Of a DNA stretch of 64,000 nt, positions 9,508 through 17,739 are shown piece by piece. The first letter of the stretch is position 1. Each line of letters opens with the position of its first letter. The notes under the pieces were generated by a model that searched no databases, was not told where the DNA came from, and worked only from the letters and a program-made list of their open reading frames with translations. Both the position numbers and the translations under genes were made by a program. Origin of the DNA: Ensifer sp. IC4062 (GTDB taxonomy: Bacteria > Pseudomonadota > Alphaproteobacteria > Rhizobiales > Rhizobiaceae); contig NZ_JADYVD010000036.1 of assembly GCF_020193575.1 (NCBI RefSeq), forward strand, positions 1 to 64,000, written 5' to 3'.

Positions 9508-9603
9508 GCGGCGCGCGCCTCACGCGCAAAGGACGCCGCAGTGCTTTGAATCGCTGCATGTTCTTATCCTTAAATCGACTACGATTTAAGGAAACATGCA
9601 GCA
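9508..9603 (+). repeat. RIME1-like intergenic mosaic repeat
   Basis: A GC-rich palindromic start (GCGCGCCTCACGCGC) is followed by AAAGGACGCCGCAGTGCTTT and a long AT-rich hairpin: GCATGTTCTTATCCTTAAAT pairs with ATTTAAGGAAACATGC. This is the typical Rhizobium-specific intergenic mosaic element. Related copies are at about 20865, 31166, 34636, 45997 and 63925. This copy sits between divergent cobS and cobT. Confidence 0.75.
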
Positions 9604-9728
9604 GACCGAATCGTCGTGCTTCGTCCGATCATGCTCCGGCGACAGCATTTGGCGCAAATGCCGTTGCTGGAAACGACCCCACGCTCTATGACGTGCGCCA
9701 ACCGACGCTTTTGATGCAAGGATTCTCC

Positions 9729-10745
9729 ATGAGTGCCAGCGGCCTTCCGTTCGATGATTTCCGCGAATTGTTGCGCAACCTTCCGGGGCCGGATTCGGCA
9801 GCGCTCGTGGCGGCGCGTGAACGGGATGCGCAATTGACGAAACCGCCTGGTGCGCTTGGGCGTCTCGAGGAAATCGCCTTCTGGCTTGCCGCCTGGACCG
9901 GGCGCCCGCCTGCCGTCACCCGGCCCCTGGTCGCGGTCTTTGCCGGCAATCACGGCGTGACACGCCAGGGTGTGACACCCTATCCGCCTTCGGTGACGCA
10001 GCAGATGGTAGAGAATTTCGCTGCCGGCGGCGCGGCGATCAACCAGATCTGTGTCAGTCATGATCTCGGTCTCAAGGTGTTCGACCTTGCGCTGGACTAT
10101 CCGACCGGAGACATCACCGAAGCGGCTGCCCTCTCCGAGCGCGATTGCGCGGCGACGATGGCCTTCGGCATGGAGGCGATCGCAGGCGGAACGGATCTCC
10201 TCTGCATCGGCGAGATGGGGATCGGCAACACGACGATCGCGGCCGCGATCAACCTCGGTCTCTACGGCGGCACGGCGGAAGAATGGGTCGGGCCGGGAAC
10301 AGGCTCGGAAGGCGAGGTGCTGAAGCGCAAGGTCGCCGCGGTCGAGAAGGCCGTGGCGCTCCATCGGGACCACCTCTCCGATCCTCTCGAACTGATGCGC
10401 CGGCTCGGCGGCCGCGAGATTGCGGCGATGGCCGGTGCGATCCTGGCCGCGCGCATGCAGAAGGTACCGGTGATCATCGACGGTTACGTCGCGACGGCGG
10501 CAGCGGCGATCCTCAAGGCTGCTAATTCGTCGGCGCTCGACCACTGCCTGATCGGCCATGTTTCCGGAGAGCCGGGACATATGCGCGCTATCGAGAAGCT
10601 GGGCAAGACGCCGCTTCTGGCGCTTGGCATGCGGCTCGGCGAAGGCACGGGCGCCGCGCTCGCAGCGGGCATCGTCAAGGCCGCCGCCGCCTGCCACAGC
10701 GGCATGGCAACCTTCGCTCAGGCTGGCGTCAGCAACAAAGAGTAA
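9729..10745 (+). CDS. cobT: Nicotinate-nucleotide--dimethylbenzimidazole phosphoribosyltransferase
   Basis: This 338-residue enzyme makes alpha-ribazole phosphate from nicotinate mononucleotide and dimethylbenzimidazole (CobU in P. denitrificans nomenclature). Diagnostic stretches are KPPGALGRLE near residue 37, AVFAGNHGVTRQGVTPYP near 70, CIGEMGIGNTTIAAA near 160 and VIIDGYVATAAA near 245. The start at 9729 follows AAGGA seven bases upstream; the reading frame stays open further upstream through the RIME repeat, but that part is unlikely to be translated. Its DMB substrate is made by BluB, encoded 45 kb away in this window. Length matches the family. Confidence 0.94.
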   Translation: MSASGLPFDDFRELLRNLPGPDSAALVAARERDAQLTKPPGALGRLEEIAFWLAAWTGRPPAVTRPLVAVFAGNHGVTRQGVTPYPPSVTQQMVENFAAGGAAINQICVSHDLGLKVFDLALDYPTGDITEAAALSERDCAATMAFGMEAIAGGTDLLCIGEMGIGNTTIAAAINLGLYGGTAEEWVGPGTGSEGEVLKRKVAAVEKAVALHRDHLSDPLELMRRLGGREIAAMAGAILAARMQKVPVIIDGYVATAAAAILKAANSSALDHCLIGHVSGEPGHMRAIEKLGKTPLLALGMRLGEGTGAALAAGIVKAAAACHSGMATFAQAGVSNKE

Positions 10746-10763
10746 TCGCGCGCGTTTAGAGAC

Positions 10764-10809
10764 CAAGGCTACCTCGTTCACCCGCTGACGGTTTGACGCG
10801 GTAGCCTTG
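10764..10809 (+). terminator. Hairpin downstream of cobT
   Basis: CAAGGCTACC (10764-10773) pairs perfectly with GGTAGCCTTG (10800-10809) around a 26-base loop, 20 bases after the cobT stop. No T run follows, so termination would be Rho-type or the hairpin may protect the 3' end. The remaining 200 bases before dgkA show no gene. Confidence 0.45.
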
Positions 10810-11016
10810 CGCGCAGTCCGCCCACGTGCCACCGTTGCTGTCAATAGGGTGTCGAACGCCGAAGGCTCCGTCGCGGAGGGCTTGATAGGAGCAACCAGCT
10901 CGCCTATCCACTGGCACGTGACGAGTGATGGGTGACAGGTCTTAAATCCGGGCCGCCTTGTATTCGCCTCAATCGCGATATCGTAGCTTCCTCAGTTTTG
11001 AGCCTGTCGAGATAAA

Positions 11017-11430
11017 ATGGACGCCAACAACACTACCCCGCGCAACGGCCGCTCCGGAGCTGTCGACAAGCATACCGGCATCCGGCACCTGTTTGCAGCT
11101 GCCAGCTATTCGTTGGGCGGGGCAAAGCGGCTGTTGGGGGAGGCGGCGTTCCGCCACGAACTCATCGCCTTTGCGGTCGCCATGGTGGCCTTCTTCATCG
11201 CCGGCGCGACGCTGTTTCAATACGTCGCGATGGCGATCCTGTTCCTGCTGATGATGGCTTTCGAGGCGATCAACACGGCGATCGAGGAGATCGTCGATCG
11301 CGTATCGCCGGAAATCTCGGAAATGGGCAAGAACGCCAAGGATCTGGGCTCCTTCGCCTGCCTCTGTCTCATCCTTGCCAATGCGGTCTATGCCTTTTAC
11401 GTGGTATTTTTGGCCAGGTTCATGAACTGA
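11017..11430 (+). CDS. dgkA: Diacylglycerol kinase
   Basis: This 137-residue membrane enzyme phosphorylates diacylglycerol to phosphatidate, recycling lipid released when membrane-derived glucans are modified. The DgkA signature [13 protein letters not shown] is near residue 88, and three membrane helices are visible. The N-terminal 35 residues are hydrophilic, longer than in E. coli DgkA. It converges with the histidine kinase, 11 bases apart. In rhizobia, diacylglycerol arises from phosphoglycerol transfer to cyclic glucans, so a functional link to the LTA-synthase-like gene at 46 kb is possible (inference). Confidence 0.92.
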   Translation: MDANNTTPRNGRSGAVDKHTGIRHLFAAASYSLGGAKRLLGEAAFRHELIAFAVAMVAFFIAGATLFQYVAMAILFLLMMAFEAINTAIEEIVDRVSPEISEMGKNAKDLGSFACLCLILANAVYAFYVVFLARFMN

Positions 11431-11441
11431 CGTACCGCGGA

Positions 11442-12977
11442 TCAGGCGAAGCTTTTGCGGCGCGGTTCCAGCGCGCGGACATCCTCTACCGGCGGGAGGC
11501 TCTCGAGCACGCGGCGGGGCGGCAGGATCGCGATGGCTTCCGTGCCTTCGCGAAGTTTCGAGCGCAGGATGAACTGGCCATTGTGCTTGGCGAGGATCGC
11601 CTGGACGATCGGCAGGCCGAGCCCGGTGCCCTGTTCGGCGCTCTTGATGGCGATCGAGCCCTGACCGAAGGCGGAAAGCACGATCGGGATCTCTTCCTCG
11701 GGAATGCCCGGGCCATTGTCCTTGATCGACAGATACTGTCCGCCGCCCGCGGTCCAGCCCACTTTGACGGTGATCTCGCCGCCCGATGGCGTGAACTTCA
11801 CCGCGTTGGAAAGCAGGTTCAGCGTCACCTGGCGAATTGCCTTCTCGTCGACCCAAACGGCAGGCATGCCCTGTTCGAACTGCTCGCCGATCGAGATGTT
11901 CTTCGAACGGGCGCGAAGCTGCACCATGCCGATGCAATCCTCGGCGATCTCGACGAGATTCACCGCTTCCTCGTTGAGATCGTACTTGCCGGCCTCGATA
12001 CGCGAGAGGTCCAGAATCTCGTTGATGAGGTTCAGCAGGTGTTCACCGGAGCGGTGAATGTCGGACGTGTACTCCTTGTAAGTCGGGTTGCTCAGCGGCC
12101 CGAGCACTTCGGTCGACATCACCTCGGAAAAGCCGAGAATGGCATTGAGCGGCGTCCGCAGTTCATGCGACATCGAGGCGAGGAAACGGGATTTTGCGAG
12201 ATTGGCTTCCTCGGCGCGCCGACGGGCTTCGTCGGACATGGATTTCGCCACTTCGAGCTCGGCGATGAGGTCGTCCTTTTCCGATTGGACGGAAAGAATA
12301 TGGACGTTGGCGCGGTTCATCCGGCCGGTCATGAACACGAGGAAGACGAGCGAAAGCGAAAGGATCCCAGTGAGGCCGATGTGGACTGGATCGCCTGTTG
12401 CCGCCGACGAGAAGGCGAGCGCAGCGACAACCGGCAGAAACGTGTAGAGCAGGGCGTTGCGCAACAGGAAGGTGCCCATGGCGGTTGCGGCGAGCGCAAC
12501 CAGCAGGACAGTGCCTTCGAAGAAGCCGAATCGGATATCGCCGCAGGCGGCGCACTTCTGCGTGGCGAAAATGGCCCAGCAAAGCCCCATCAACAACTGG
12601 CCGACGAGAAAGCGGCGGCGCCAGACGGCAACCTTGTCGGCGCCGATGTCCTCCCGCTTCGCCTTGCGGGCGAGGAATACGATAACCGCATGGGCGGAGA
12701 GCGTCGTCAACGCCCAAGCGAGAATGTCCGGTTCGCCGGAAAGGTAGACGCCTGTGGCCGCAATCAGTGCGACGAGGAAGGGCAGGGCAATCGCCCCATG
12801 CAGGACGGAATGGATGTGCAGGAGAAGCATTTCCCGTTCGAAGCCGGTCGGGGCGGACGAACCAGTCTGCAGCCGCTCGCGCGTCGCCCGCACAGTCTTC
12901 GAAACGGCCTTGTTTCGGTGACTGCGCGACCTGTCGACGATGATCTTATCTGTCGATGTGCTGGCGACGATACTCAT
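11442..12977 (-). CDS. Membrane sensor histidine kinase
   Basis: This kinase of about 511 residues has an N-terminal region with six or so hydrophobic segments (residues 55-230), a short coiled linker (SEKDDLIAELEVAKSMSDEA) and then a HisKA/HATPase core. The H-box SHELRTPLNAILGFSE puts the phosphorylated histidine near residue 271. The N-box LLSNAVKF, G1 box DNGPGIP and G2 box GTGLGLPIV are all intact. The H-box region, with HLLNLINEILDLSRIEAGKYDL, resembles the PleC/DivJ/PdhS group that acts on DivK in alpha-proteobacteria; this is an inference. No response regulator is adjacent. The ATG at 12977 was chosen over a TTG at 13022. Confidence 0.85.
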   Translation of the reverse strand: MSIVASTSTDKIIVDRSRSHRNKAVSKTVRATRERLQTGSSAPTGFEREMLLLHIHSVLHGAIALPFLVALIAATGVYLSGEPDILAWALTTLSAHAVIVFLARKAKREDIGADKVAVWRRRFLVGQLLMGLCWAIFATQKCAACGDIRFGFFEGTVLLVALAATAMGTFLLRNALLYTFLPVVAALAFSSAATGDPVHIGLTGILSLSLVFLVFMTGRMNRANVHILSVQSEKDDLIAELEVAKSMSDEARRRAEEANLAKSRFLASMSHELRTPLNAILGFSEVMSTEVLGPLSNPTYKEYTSDIHRSGEHLLNLINEILDLSRIEAGKYDLNEEAVNLVEIAEDCIGMVQLRARSKNISIGEQFEQGMPAVWVDEKAIRQVTLNLLSNAVKFTPSGGEITVKVGWTAGGGQYLSIKDNGPGIPEEEIPIVLSAFGQGSIAIKSAEQGTGLGLPIVQAILAKHNGQFILRSKLREGTEAIAILPPRRVLESLPPVEDVRALEPRRKSFA

Positions 12978-13264
12978 GCGCTTGATCGAGGGCTTGTGTC
13001 CAGCTTGCAGTCTAGGATGCAATCCTTAAGAAGTTGCTGCCCGGCAAGAATTCGAAAACCATTGTGGCGCGATTGCGTTTTTTCGTCAGGGAGAGTGAGG
13101 CTGATAGTGTCGAGTCGTGAGGTGCGTGCGTGAGGTCGGGAAGTCGGAAGTTCCGGGTCCGCAACAGCGCGGGTGCAAGGTCACCTGCGCCGAGACGACT
13201 GTTCGGATTTGGCCGTCCAGCGGACGTGACGCCTCGGAGTGGTTCCGAGGGGCGCGGAGGAATG

Positions 13265-13852
13265 ATGAGCGGCTGGATCTTCCTCGCCCTGCTCAGCATC
13301 GGAGCCTATGTCGCCGCGAAGCTGCCGCCGCCGGAACAGACGGTGACCGCCGAATTGCAAGGCGTAGCCACGGCGAGCGACGGCGACAGCCTGAGGCTCA
13401 ACGGGCGCCGCATCCGGCTCGAGGGCATCGACGCGCCCGAGATCGGCCAGACCTGCCGGCGCGGCGAAGCGACGTGGGATTGCGGCGGCGAGGCGCGTGA
13501 GCGTCTGAAGATGCTTATCAGCGGGCTTGCGACCGCCTGCCGCCTGCACGGCCACGACCGCTATGGGCGCGACCTCGGCGTCTGCGCGGCCGGACAACGC
13601 GATCTCGGCCGCGAAATGGTTCTCTCCGGCTATGCGGTCAGTTATGGCCGCTACCAGAACGAGGAGGACGTGGCGCGCGAGGGCCGCGTCGGGCTCTGGA
13701 GCGGCGATTTCGTTCGGCCGCAAGCGTGGCGCCAGTCGAATGGTCGCGCGGAGGAAATGCCGCATGACGCGGACGATTGGTGGAGACTCATTCTTCAATG
13801 GCTGGAGGAGCAGGTCCGGGTGATTTTCAGGAGGATCGTCCATGGCGGATAG
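13265..13852 (+). CDS. Thermonuclease (SNase)-family protein with N-terminal anchor
   Basis: This 195-residue protein begins with a hydrophobic segment (WIFLALLSIGAYVAA) that is a signal anchor or signal peptide. A staphylococcal-nuclease-like domain follows: SDGDSLRLNGRRIRLEGIDA near residue 38, GREARERL-type spacing, and DRYGRDLGVC near residue 95. Arg and Asp residues typical of the active site (RLEGIDAPE, YGRDLG) are present. The start at 13265 follows GGAGG four bases upstream. The last bases overlap the uracil-DNA glycosylase gene by 11 bases, suggesting a coupled pair. Several Cys residues in the domain may form disulfides outside the cytoplasm. Confidence 0.82.
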   Translation: MSGWIFLALLSIGAYVAAKLPPPEQTVTAELQGVATASDGDSLRLNGRRIRLEGIDAPEIGQTCRRGEATWDCGGEARERLKMLISGLATACRLHGHDRYGRDLGVCAAGQRDLGREMVLSGYAVSYGRYQNEEDVAREGRVGLWSGDFVRPQAWRQSNGRAEEMPHDADDWWRLILQWLEEQVRVIFRRIVHGG

Positions 13853-14480
13853 TGGCGCGCGTCATCTCGAAGAATTGCGCGCAGCCATTACGGCATGCCG
13901 TATCTGTCGCGACAGTCCGTCGCGCGGCGAGGAACATCGGCTGCCGCACGAGCCGCGGCCCGTGGCGGTTATTTCGGATTCGGCGCGGATACTGATCGCA
14001 GGTCAGGCGCCCGGAATGCGCGTGCACGAGAGCGGACTGCCCTTTAACGATGCTTCGGGCGATCGGCTGCGCCAGTGGCTCGCCGTCGACCGGGAGACAT
14101 TTTATGACCCCAAGAAATTCGCGATCGTTCCCATGGGGTTCTGCTTTCCCGGCTATGACCGACACGGCAGCGACCTCCCGCCGCGGCGGGAGTGCGCGCC
14201 GCTTTGGCGGCAGAGGGTGATGGACGCGATGCCTCAGATCGAGCTCGTGCTTGCGGTCGGCCATTACGCGCAGCGCTGGCATCTCGGGCCGGATTGTCCG
14301 GCTTCGATGACCGAGACCGTGCAAAACTGGCGGCGATACGTGATGCGCAACACCGGTCCGGCCGTCTTGCCGCTGCCGCACCCAAGCTGGCGTAACACGG
14401 GCTGGCTGCGGAAGAATCCCTGGTTCGAAACGGACTTGCTGCCCTTGCTGCGTGCGCGTGTCGCTCTGTTGATTTCGTGA
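13842..14480 (+). CDS. Uracil-DNA glycosylase superfamily protein, probable Fe-S type
   Basis: This 212-residue protein carries the UDG-superfamily water-activating motif as GQAPGMRVHESGLPF near residue 54 and the DNA-intercalating motif PHPSWRN near 181. Four cysteines at 19, 22, 101 and 118 have the C-x2-C...C-x16-C layout of [4Fe-4S]-cluster ligands in family 4/5 uracil-DNA glycosylases. It probably removes uracil from DNA. Compared with family 4, the usual acidic residue in GEAPG is Gln, so the specificity may differ. It overlaps the nuclease gene and is followed at 65 bases by the Lrp regulator. Confidence 0.8.
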   Translation: MADSGARHLEELRAAITACRICRDSPSRGEEHRLPHEPRPVAVISDSARILIAGQAPGMRVHESGLPFNDASGDRLRQWLAVDRETFYDPKKFAIVPMGFCFPGYDRHGSDLPPRRECAPLWRQRVMDAMPQIELVLAVGHYAQRWHLGPDCPASMTETVQNWRRYVMRNTGPAVLPLPHPSWRNTGWLRKNPWFETDLLPLLRARVALLIS

Positions 14481-14505
14481 AACAATTTTCTTTATCTTCA
14501 CGAAA
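14473..14505. promoter_or_regulatory. Inverted repeat upstream of the Lrp-type gene
   Basis: TTTCGTGAA (14473-14481) and TTCACGAAA (14497-14505) form a perfect 9-bp dyad with a 15-base AT-rich spacer. The left arm includes the stop codon of the glycosylase gene. It lies 40 bases before the Lrp-type start and is a plausible autoregulatory operator; a weak terminator is the alternative. Confidence 0.5.
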
Positions 14506-14544
14506 TTCACGCTATGAAGGAAAAAATATTCGAGAGGACTTTTC

Positions 14545-15030
14545 ATGGATCGCCTAGACCGCAAGATCCTGCGGCTTCTGCAGGAAGACTCGACTCTGGC
14601 CGTCGCCGACCTCGCCAAGAAGGTCGGTCTTTCGACCACGCCTTGCTGGCGGCGCATCCAGAAAATGGAAGAGGACGGCGTGATCCGTCGCCGGGTGGCG
14701 TTGCTCGATCCGGTGAAGATCAACACCAAGGTGACGGTGTTCGTTTCGATCCGCACCAACTCGCACTCCATGGAGTGGCTGCGCCGCTTCTCCGAGGTGG
14801 TCGCCGACTTTCCGGAAGTGGTCGAATTCTACCGCATGAGCGGCGACGTGGATTATCTGCTTCGCGTCGTCGTGCCTGATATCGGTGCCTATGACGCCTT
14901 CTACAAGCGGTTGATCGCCAAGATTGAGATTCGCGACGTGTCCTCGGCCTTCGCCATGGAGCAGATCAAGTACACGACCGAACTGCCGCTCGACTACATG
15001 GTGATCGATCAGAAGGCGAGCGAGGAATAG
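14545..15030 (+). CDS. Lrp/AsnC-family transcriptional regulator
   Basis: This 161-residue regulator has an N-terminal helix-turn-helix (DLAKKVGLSTTPCWRRIQKM, residues 23-42) and a C-terminal RAM/AsnC ligand domain (residues 65-150; YRMSGDVDYLLRVVVPD is typical). It would form dimers or octamers and respond to an amino acid, but the ligand is unknown. A dyad TTTCGTGAA/TTCACGAAA just upstream may be its own operator. The gene converges with the AlkD-like gene nine bases away. It is not an obvious Lrp orthologue with a known target neighbour, since the upstream DNA-repair genes are an unusual context. Confidence 0.9.
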   Translation: MDRLDRKILRLLQEDSTLAVADLAKKVGLSTTPCWRRIQKMEEDGVIRRRVALLDPVKINTKVTVFVSIRTNSHSMEWLRRFSEVVADFPEVVEFYRMSGDVDYLLRVVVPDIGAYDAFYKRLIAKIEIRDVSSAFAMEQIKYTTELPLDYMVIDQKASEE

Positions 15031-15038
15031 CCCCGGCC

Positions 15039-15737
15039 TCAGGCTCGAAGGCCAAGTCGGGTCCGCACGCGATCGCTTTGAAGCTCACGCAACGCATCCT
15101 TCCCGATCCACCTTGCCGAACGACTGTCGCTGCCGGCGAGTTTTTGCGCCAGCACGACCGCCGGTCCGTGGCAGGCAGCGCTGCGTTTGCCGATCTGCCG
15201 CAGCGCCCAGTTGACCGCCTTCTTCACGAAATTGCGTTCGTCGCCGGCATGCGCCTCGATAAGCGGCAGCCAGGCCAGCAGTACCGAATCCGGCTCCTTC
15301 TTCAGGTGGACGGCCGCGGTCGCCATCATCGCGAAGGCGATACGGCGTACGAACTCCTGTTCGTCAGCGGCGAATTCCGGAATAAGCGTCTGTTCGAAGC
15401 GGGCGGAGACAAAGAGGTCGGCGACCGTATCGGCGAGTTCCCAGGAGTTACAGTTGCCCGCCCATTCCCGCGCCTCGTTCAGTGTGAGCGCGCTCGGGGA
15501 GGCTGTGAAGGCGGCGAGTAGACGCGCTTCGCGGATCTCCGATTGCCAAAGCTCCATCGCCCGGGCGTGGTCGACTTTCACTTGCCGGGCAATACGACGG
15601 AGTTCGACGTTGGAGAGGCCGAGCGCGGTTTGCGTGACAATGCCGAACCGCGCCATGCCGGCCACGTTTTCCTTCGAGCCGAGCGCCCGCATGTGTTCGA
15701 TGATTTCGCCGGCCGTGGACCCCGGCGAAAGCATCAT
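15039..15737 (-). CDS. DNA alkylation repair protein (AlkD-like HEAT repeats)
   Basis: This 232-residue all-helical protein matches the AlkD-type HEAT-repeat glycosylase family, which removes bulky or positively charged alkylated bases. Recognisable segments are LWQSEIREARLLAAF, SWELADTVAD and NFVKKAVNWALRQIGKRS near residue 165. The conserved W and D in NSWELAD are the positions that contact the lesion in AlkD. Its start overlaps the end of the dehydrogenase gene by four bases, so the two are co-transcribed even though their functions differ. Confidence 0.8.
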   Translation of the reverse strand: MMLSPGSTAGEIIEHMRALGSKENVAGMARFGIVTQTALGLSNVELRRIARQVKVDHARAMELWQSEIREARLLAAFTASPSALTLNEAREWAGNCNSWELADTVADLFVSARFEQTLIPEFAADEQEFVRRIAFAMMATAAVHLKKEPDSVLLAWLPLIEAHAGDERNFVKKAVNWALRQIGKRSAACHGPAVVLAQKLAGSDSRSARWIGKDALRELQSDRVRTRLGLRA

Positions 15738-16603
15738 TTTTCGAGCCGAGCGAGCAGCGACGACGTATCCCAGCGATTGCCGCCGAGCGCCTGGATATCG
15801 GCGTAGAACTGATCGACCAGGGCGGTGACCGGGAGCTTGGCGCCATTGCGGCGCGCTTCGGCCAGCACGATATCGAGATCCTTGCGCATCCAGTCGACGG
15901 CAAAACCGAAATCGTATTTGCCGGCATTCATCGTCTTGTGACGGTTCTCCATCTGCCAGGATCCCGCGGCACCCTTCGATATGACGTCGATGACCTTCTC
16001 GATGTCGAGGCCCGCCTTCTTGCCGAAATGAATGCCTTCGGCGAGCCCCTGTACGAGGCCGGCAATGCAGATCTGGTTGATCATCTTGGTGAGCTGGCCC
16101 GCGCCGGCGGGGCCCATGAGGCCGACCATGCGGGCATAGGCGTCTATCACCGGCTTGGCTCTGTCGAAGACGTCTTCATCACCGCCGCACATGACGGTCA
16201 GCACCCCATTTTCGGCGCCAGCCTGTCCGCCGGAAACCGGCGCGTCTATGAAATGCGCGTTCTTCGCGCGGGCCGCGTCGTAGAGCTCACGGGCGACCTC
16301 GGCTGAGGCCGTCGTATTGTCGATGAACACTGCGCCCGGCTTTATGGCTTCGAAGGCGCCGTCCTTGCCGGTTGTCACGGATCGAAGGTCGTCGTCGTTG
16401 CCGACACAGGTGAAGACGAAGTCCTGGCCGTCCGCTGCCTCCGCTGGCGTCGCGGCCGTGCGGCCACCGAACTCGGTCGCCCATTTTTGCGCCTTCTCTG
16501 CGGTGCGGTTATAGACGGTCAGCTCGTGTCCGCCGCGAATCTTGAGGTGACCGGCCATGGGATAACCCATGACGCCGAGACCGATGAATGCGACTTTGGC
16601 CAT
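15734..16603 (-). CDS. NAD(P)-dependent beta-hydroxyacid dehydrogenase
   Basis: This 289-residue enzyme belongs to the 3-hydroxyisobutyrate/tartronate-semialdehyde reductase family. An N-terminal Rossmann motif FIGLGVMGYPMAGHL binds the cofactor, DAPVSGGQAGAENG lies near residue 125, and the catalytic lysine is in GQLTKMINQ near 170. The C-terminal helical domain carries the conserved DFGFAVDWMRKDLDI. The true substrate cannot be told from sequence: 3-hydroxyisobutyrate, tartronate semialdehyde, glyoxylate or succinic semialdehyde are all possible. It precedes the AlkD-like gene with a four-base overlap. Confidence 0.87.
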   Translation of the reverse strand: MAKVAFIGLGVMGYPMAGHLKIRGGHELTVYNRTAEKAQKWATEFGGRTAATPAEAADGQDFVFTCVGNDDDLRSVTTGKDGAFEAIKPGAVFIDNTTASAEVARELYDAARAKNAHFIDAPVSGGQAGAENGVLTVMCGGDEDVFDRAKPVIDAYARMVGLMGPAGAGQLTKMINQICIAGLVQGLAEGIHFGKKAGLDIEKVIDVISKGAAGSWQMENRHKTMNAGKYDFGFAVDWMRKDLDIVLAEARRNGAKLPVTALVDQFYADIQALGGNRWDTSSLLARLEK

Positions 16604-16711
16604 TTCCTGCAGACTCCCATTTGCTATGGCGCAGGTGTAACCGAAGGCCGACGTGGGGAAAAGGGGCTGGGCGCATTCCTCGGCACGTCAGCAAGTTCGC
16701 GATCGCTTGTC

Positions 16712-17539
16712 TCAGGGCTTGAAGCGCGCGACCACCAACTGTCCGGCGATCGGCTCGCCTTCTTCCATGCGCACGGTAATGTCGCCGATCTCGAGGATTT
16801 CGAAACCGGTCGCTGTCAGGCGATCGCGCAGGTGGGCTTCCGAATGGGCAAAACGCTGATGCGGGCCGACCATGTAATCGCGGCCGGCAAAAGTTTCCGC
16901 CGGAAGGGTTTCGCTGGAGAAGATCAGCAGTCCTCCCGGAACGAGATTGTCCACGGCACCGAAAAAGAGCGCCTCGAGCGCGCCCATATAGGGCAGTACG
17001 TCGGTCGCGACGATCAGGTCGAATGGGGCTTCATCGTTGTCGTCCAGGAAATCGACCGCCTCGGCGACGTAGAGCGTTTCGTAGACATCCTTTTCGTGGG
17101 CGATCTCGACCATGTTTTCGGAGAGGTCGATGCCGGTGATGTCGTCCGCCATGTCGCGCAACGCGCCGCCGGTGAGACCCGTGCCGCAGCCGAGATCGAG
17201 AATGCGCTGGAAAGGGCCGAGCCCGAGTGCCTGCAGGCGCTGGCGAACCAGCAGCGGCACACAATAATTGAGCTGGTCGACGAGGACATTCTCGAAAACA
17301 TCAGCGTGTTGGTCGAAGAGCGTCGCGACGTAGGCGTCGGGCGCTTTCAATGGCGTTTCCCCACGTCCCATCGAGGCGAGGCGAACGGCCGCGCCGCCGT
17401 GATCCTCCGGGTCGAGCGCCAGGACTTCCGCGTAAGCAGTTGCGGCCGCGTCGAGATTGCCGGACTTCTCCAAGGTAAGCGCGCGGTTGTACGCCTCCGC
17501 CAGGGCTTCCTCGTCGATTTTTTTGCTCTGCTGCATCAT
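16712..17539 (-). CDS. TPR-containing SAM-dependent methyltransferase
   Basis: This 275-residue protein starts with a TPR-like helical hairpin (residues 10-45, AYNRALTLEKSGNLDAAATA) followed by a class I methyltransferase domain. Motif I is ILDLGCGTGLTGG near residue 113, the acidic ribose-binding loop is GIDLSENM, and FDLIVATDVLPYMG follows. TPR-linked methyltransferases of this type are widespread in rhizobia, and their substrates are not known. It stands alone between the dehydrogenase (minus strand) and the DUF2270 gene (plus strand). A second methionine directly after the first could also be the start. Confidence 0.82.
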   Translation of the reverse strand: MMQQSKKIDEEALAEAYNRALTLEKSGNLDAAATAYAEVLALDPEDHGGAAVRLASMGRGETPLKAPDAYVATLFDQHADVFENVLVDQLNYCVPLLVRQRLQALGLGPFQRILDLGCGTGLTGGALRDMADDITGIDLSENMVEIAHEKDVYETLYVAEAVDFLDDNDEAPFDLIVATDVLPYMGALEALFFGAVDNLVPGGLLIFSSETLPAETFAGRDYMVGPHQRFAHSEAHLRDRLTATGFEILEIGDITVRMEEGEPIAGQLVVARFKP

Positions 17540-17739
17540 GGGCGCTTCTTACGACCGTCCGCAGGCTTTGGCAATCCGCCGTTGGCGAGTTGGCGATCCA
17601 TTCGCCATGCGGTTTGTGTGAAACAGAAAACGAACATTTAGCGTTCGGTAAAAAATGACGATGCGCAGGCCTCGCGGGATTTATCCGGCGCTTGAAAGGA
17701 GTCATCATCAATCAACAACGAAATCGGGAGGGAATGCCG

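Noticed and set aside
9484-9728. Cobalamin riboswitch upstream of cobT.
   Set aside because: The conserved aptamer blocks found before bluB are absent; the region is filled by a RIME-type repeat.
11583-13133. A 516-codon open frame opposite the histidine kinase gene.
   Set aside because: H-box, N-box and G-boxes are all in the minus-strand reading; the plus-strand product is Arg/Gly/Asp-rich and unlike any family.
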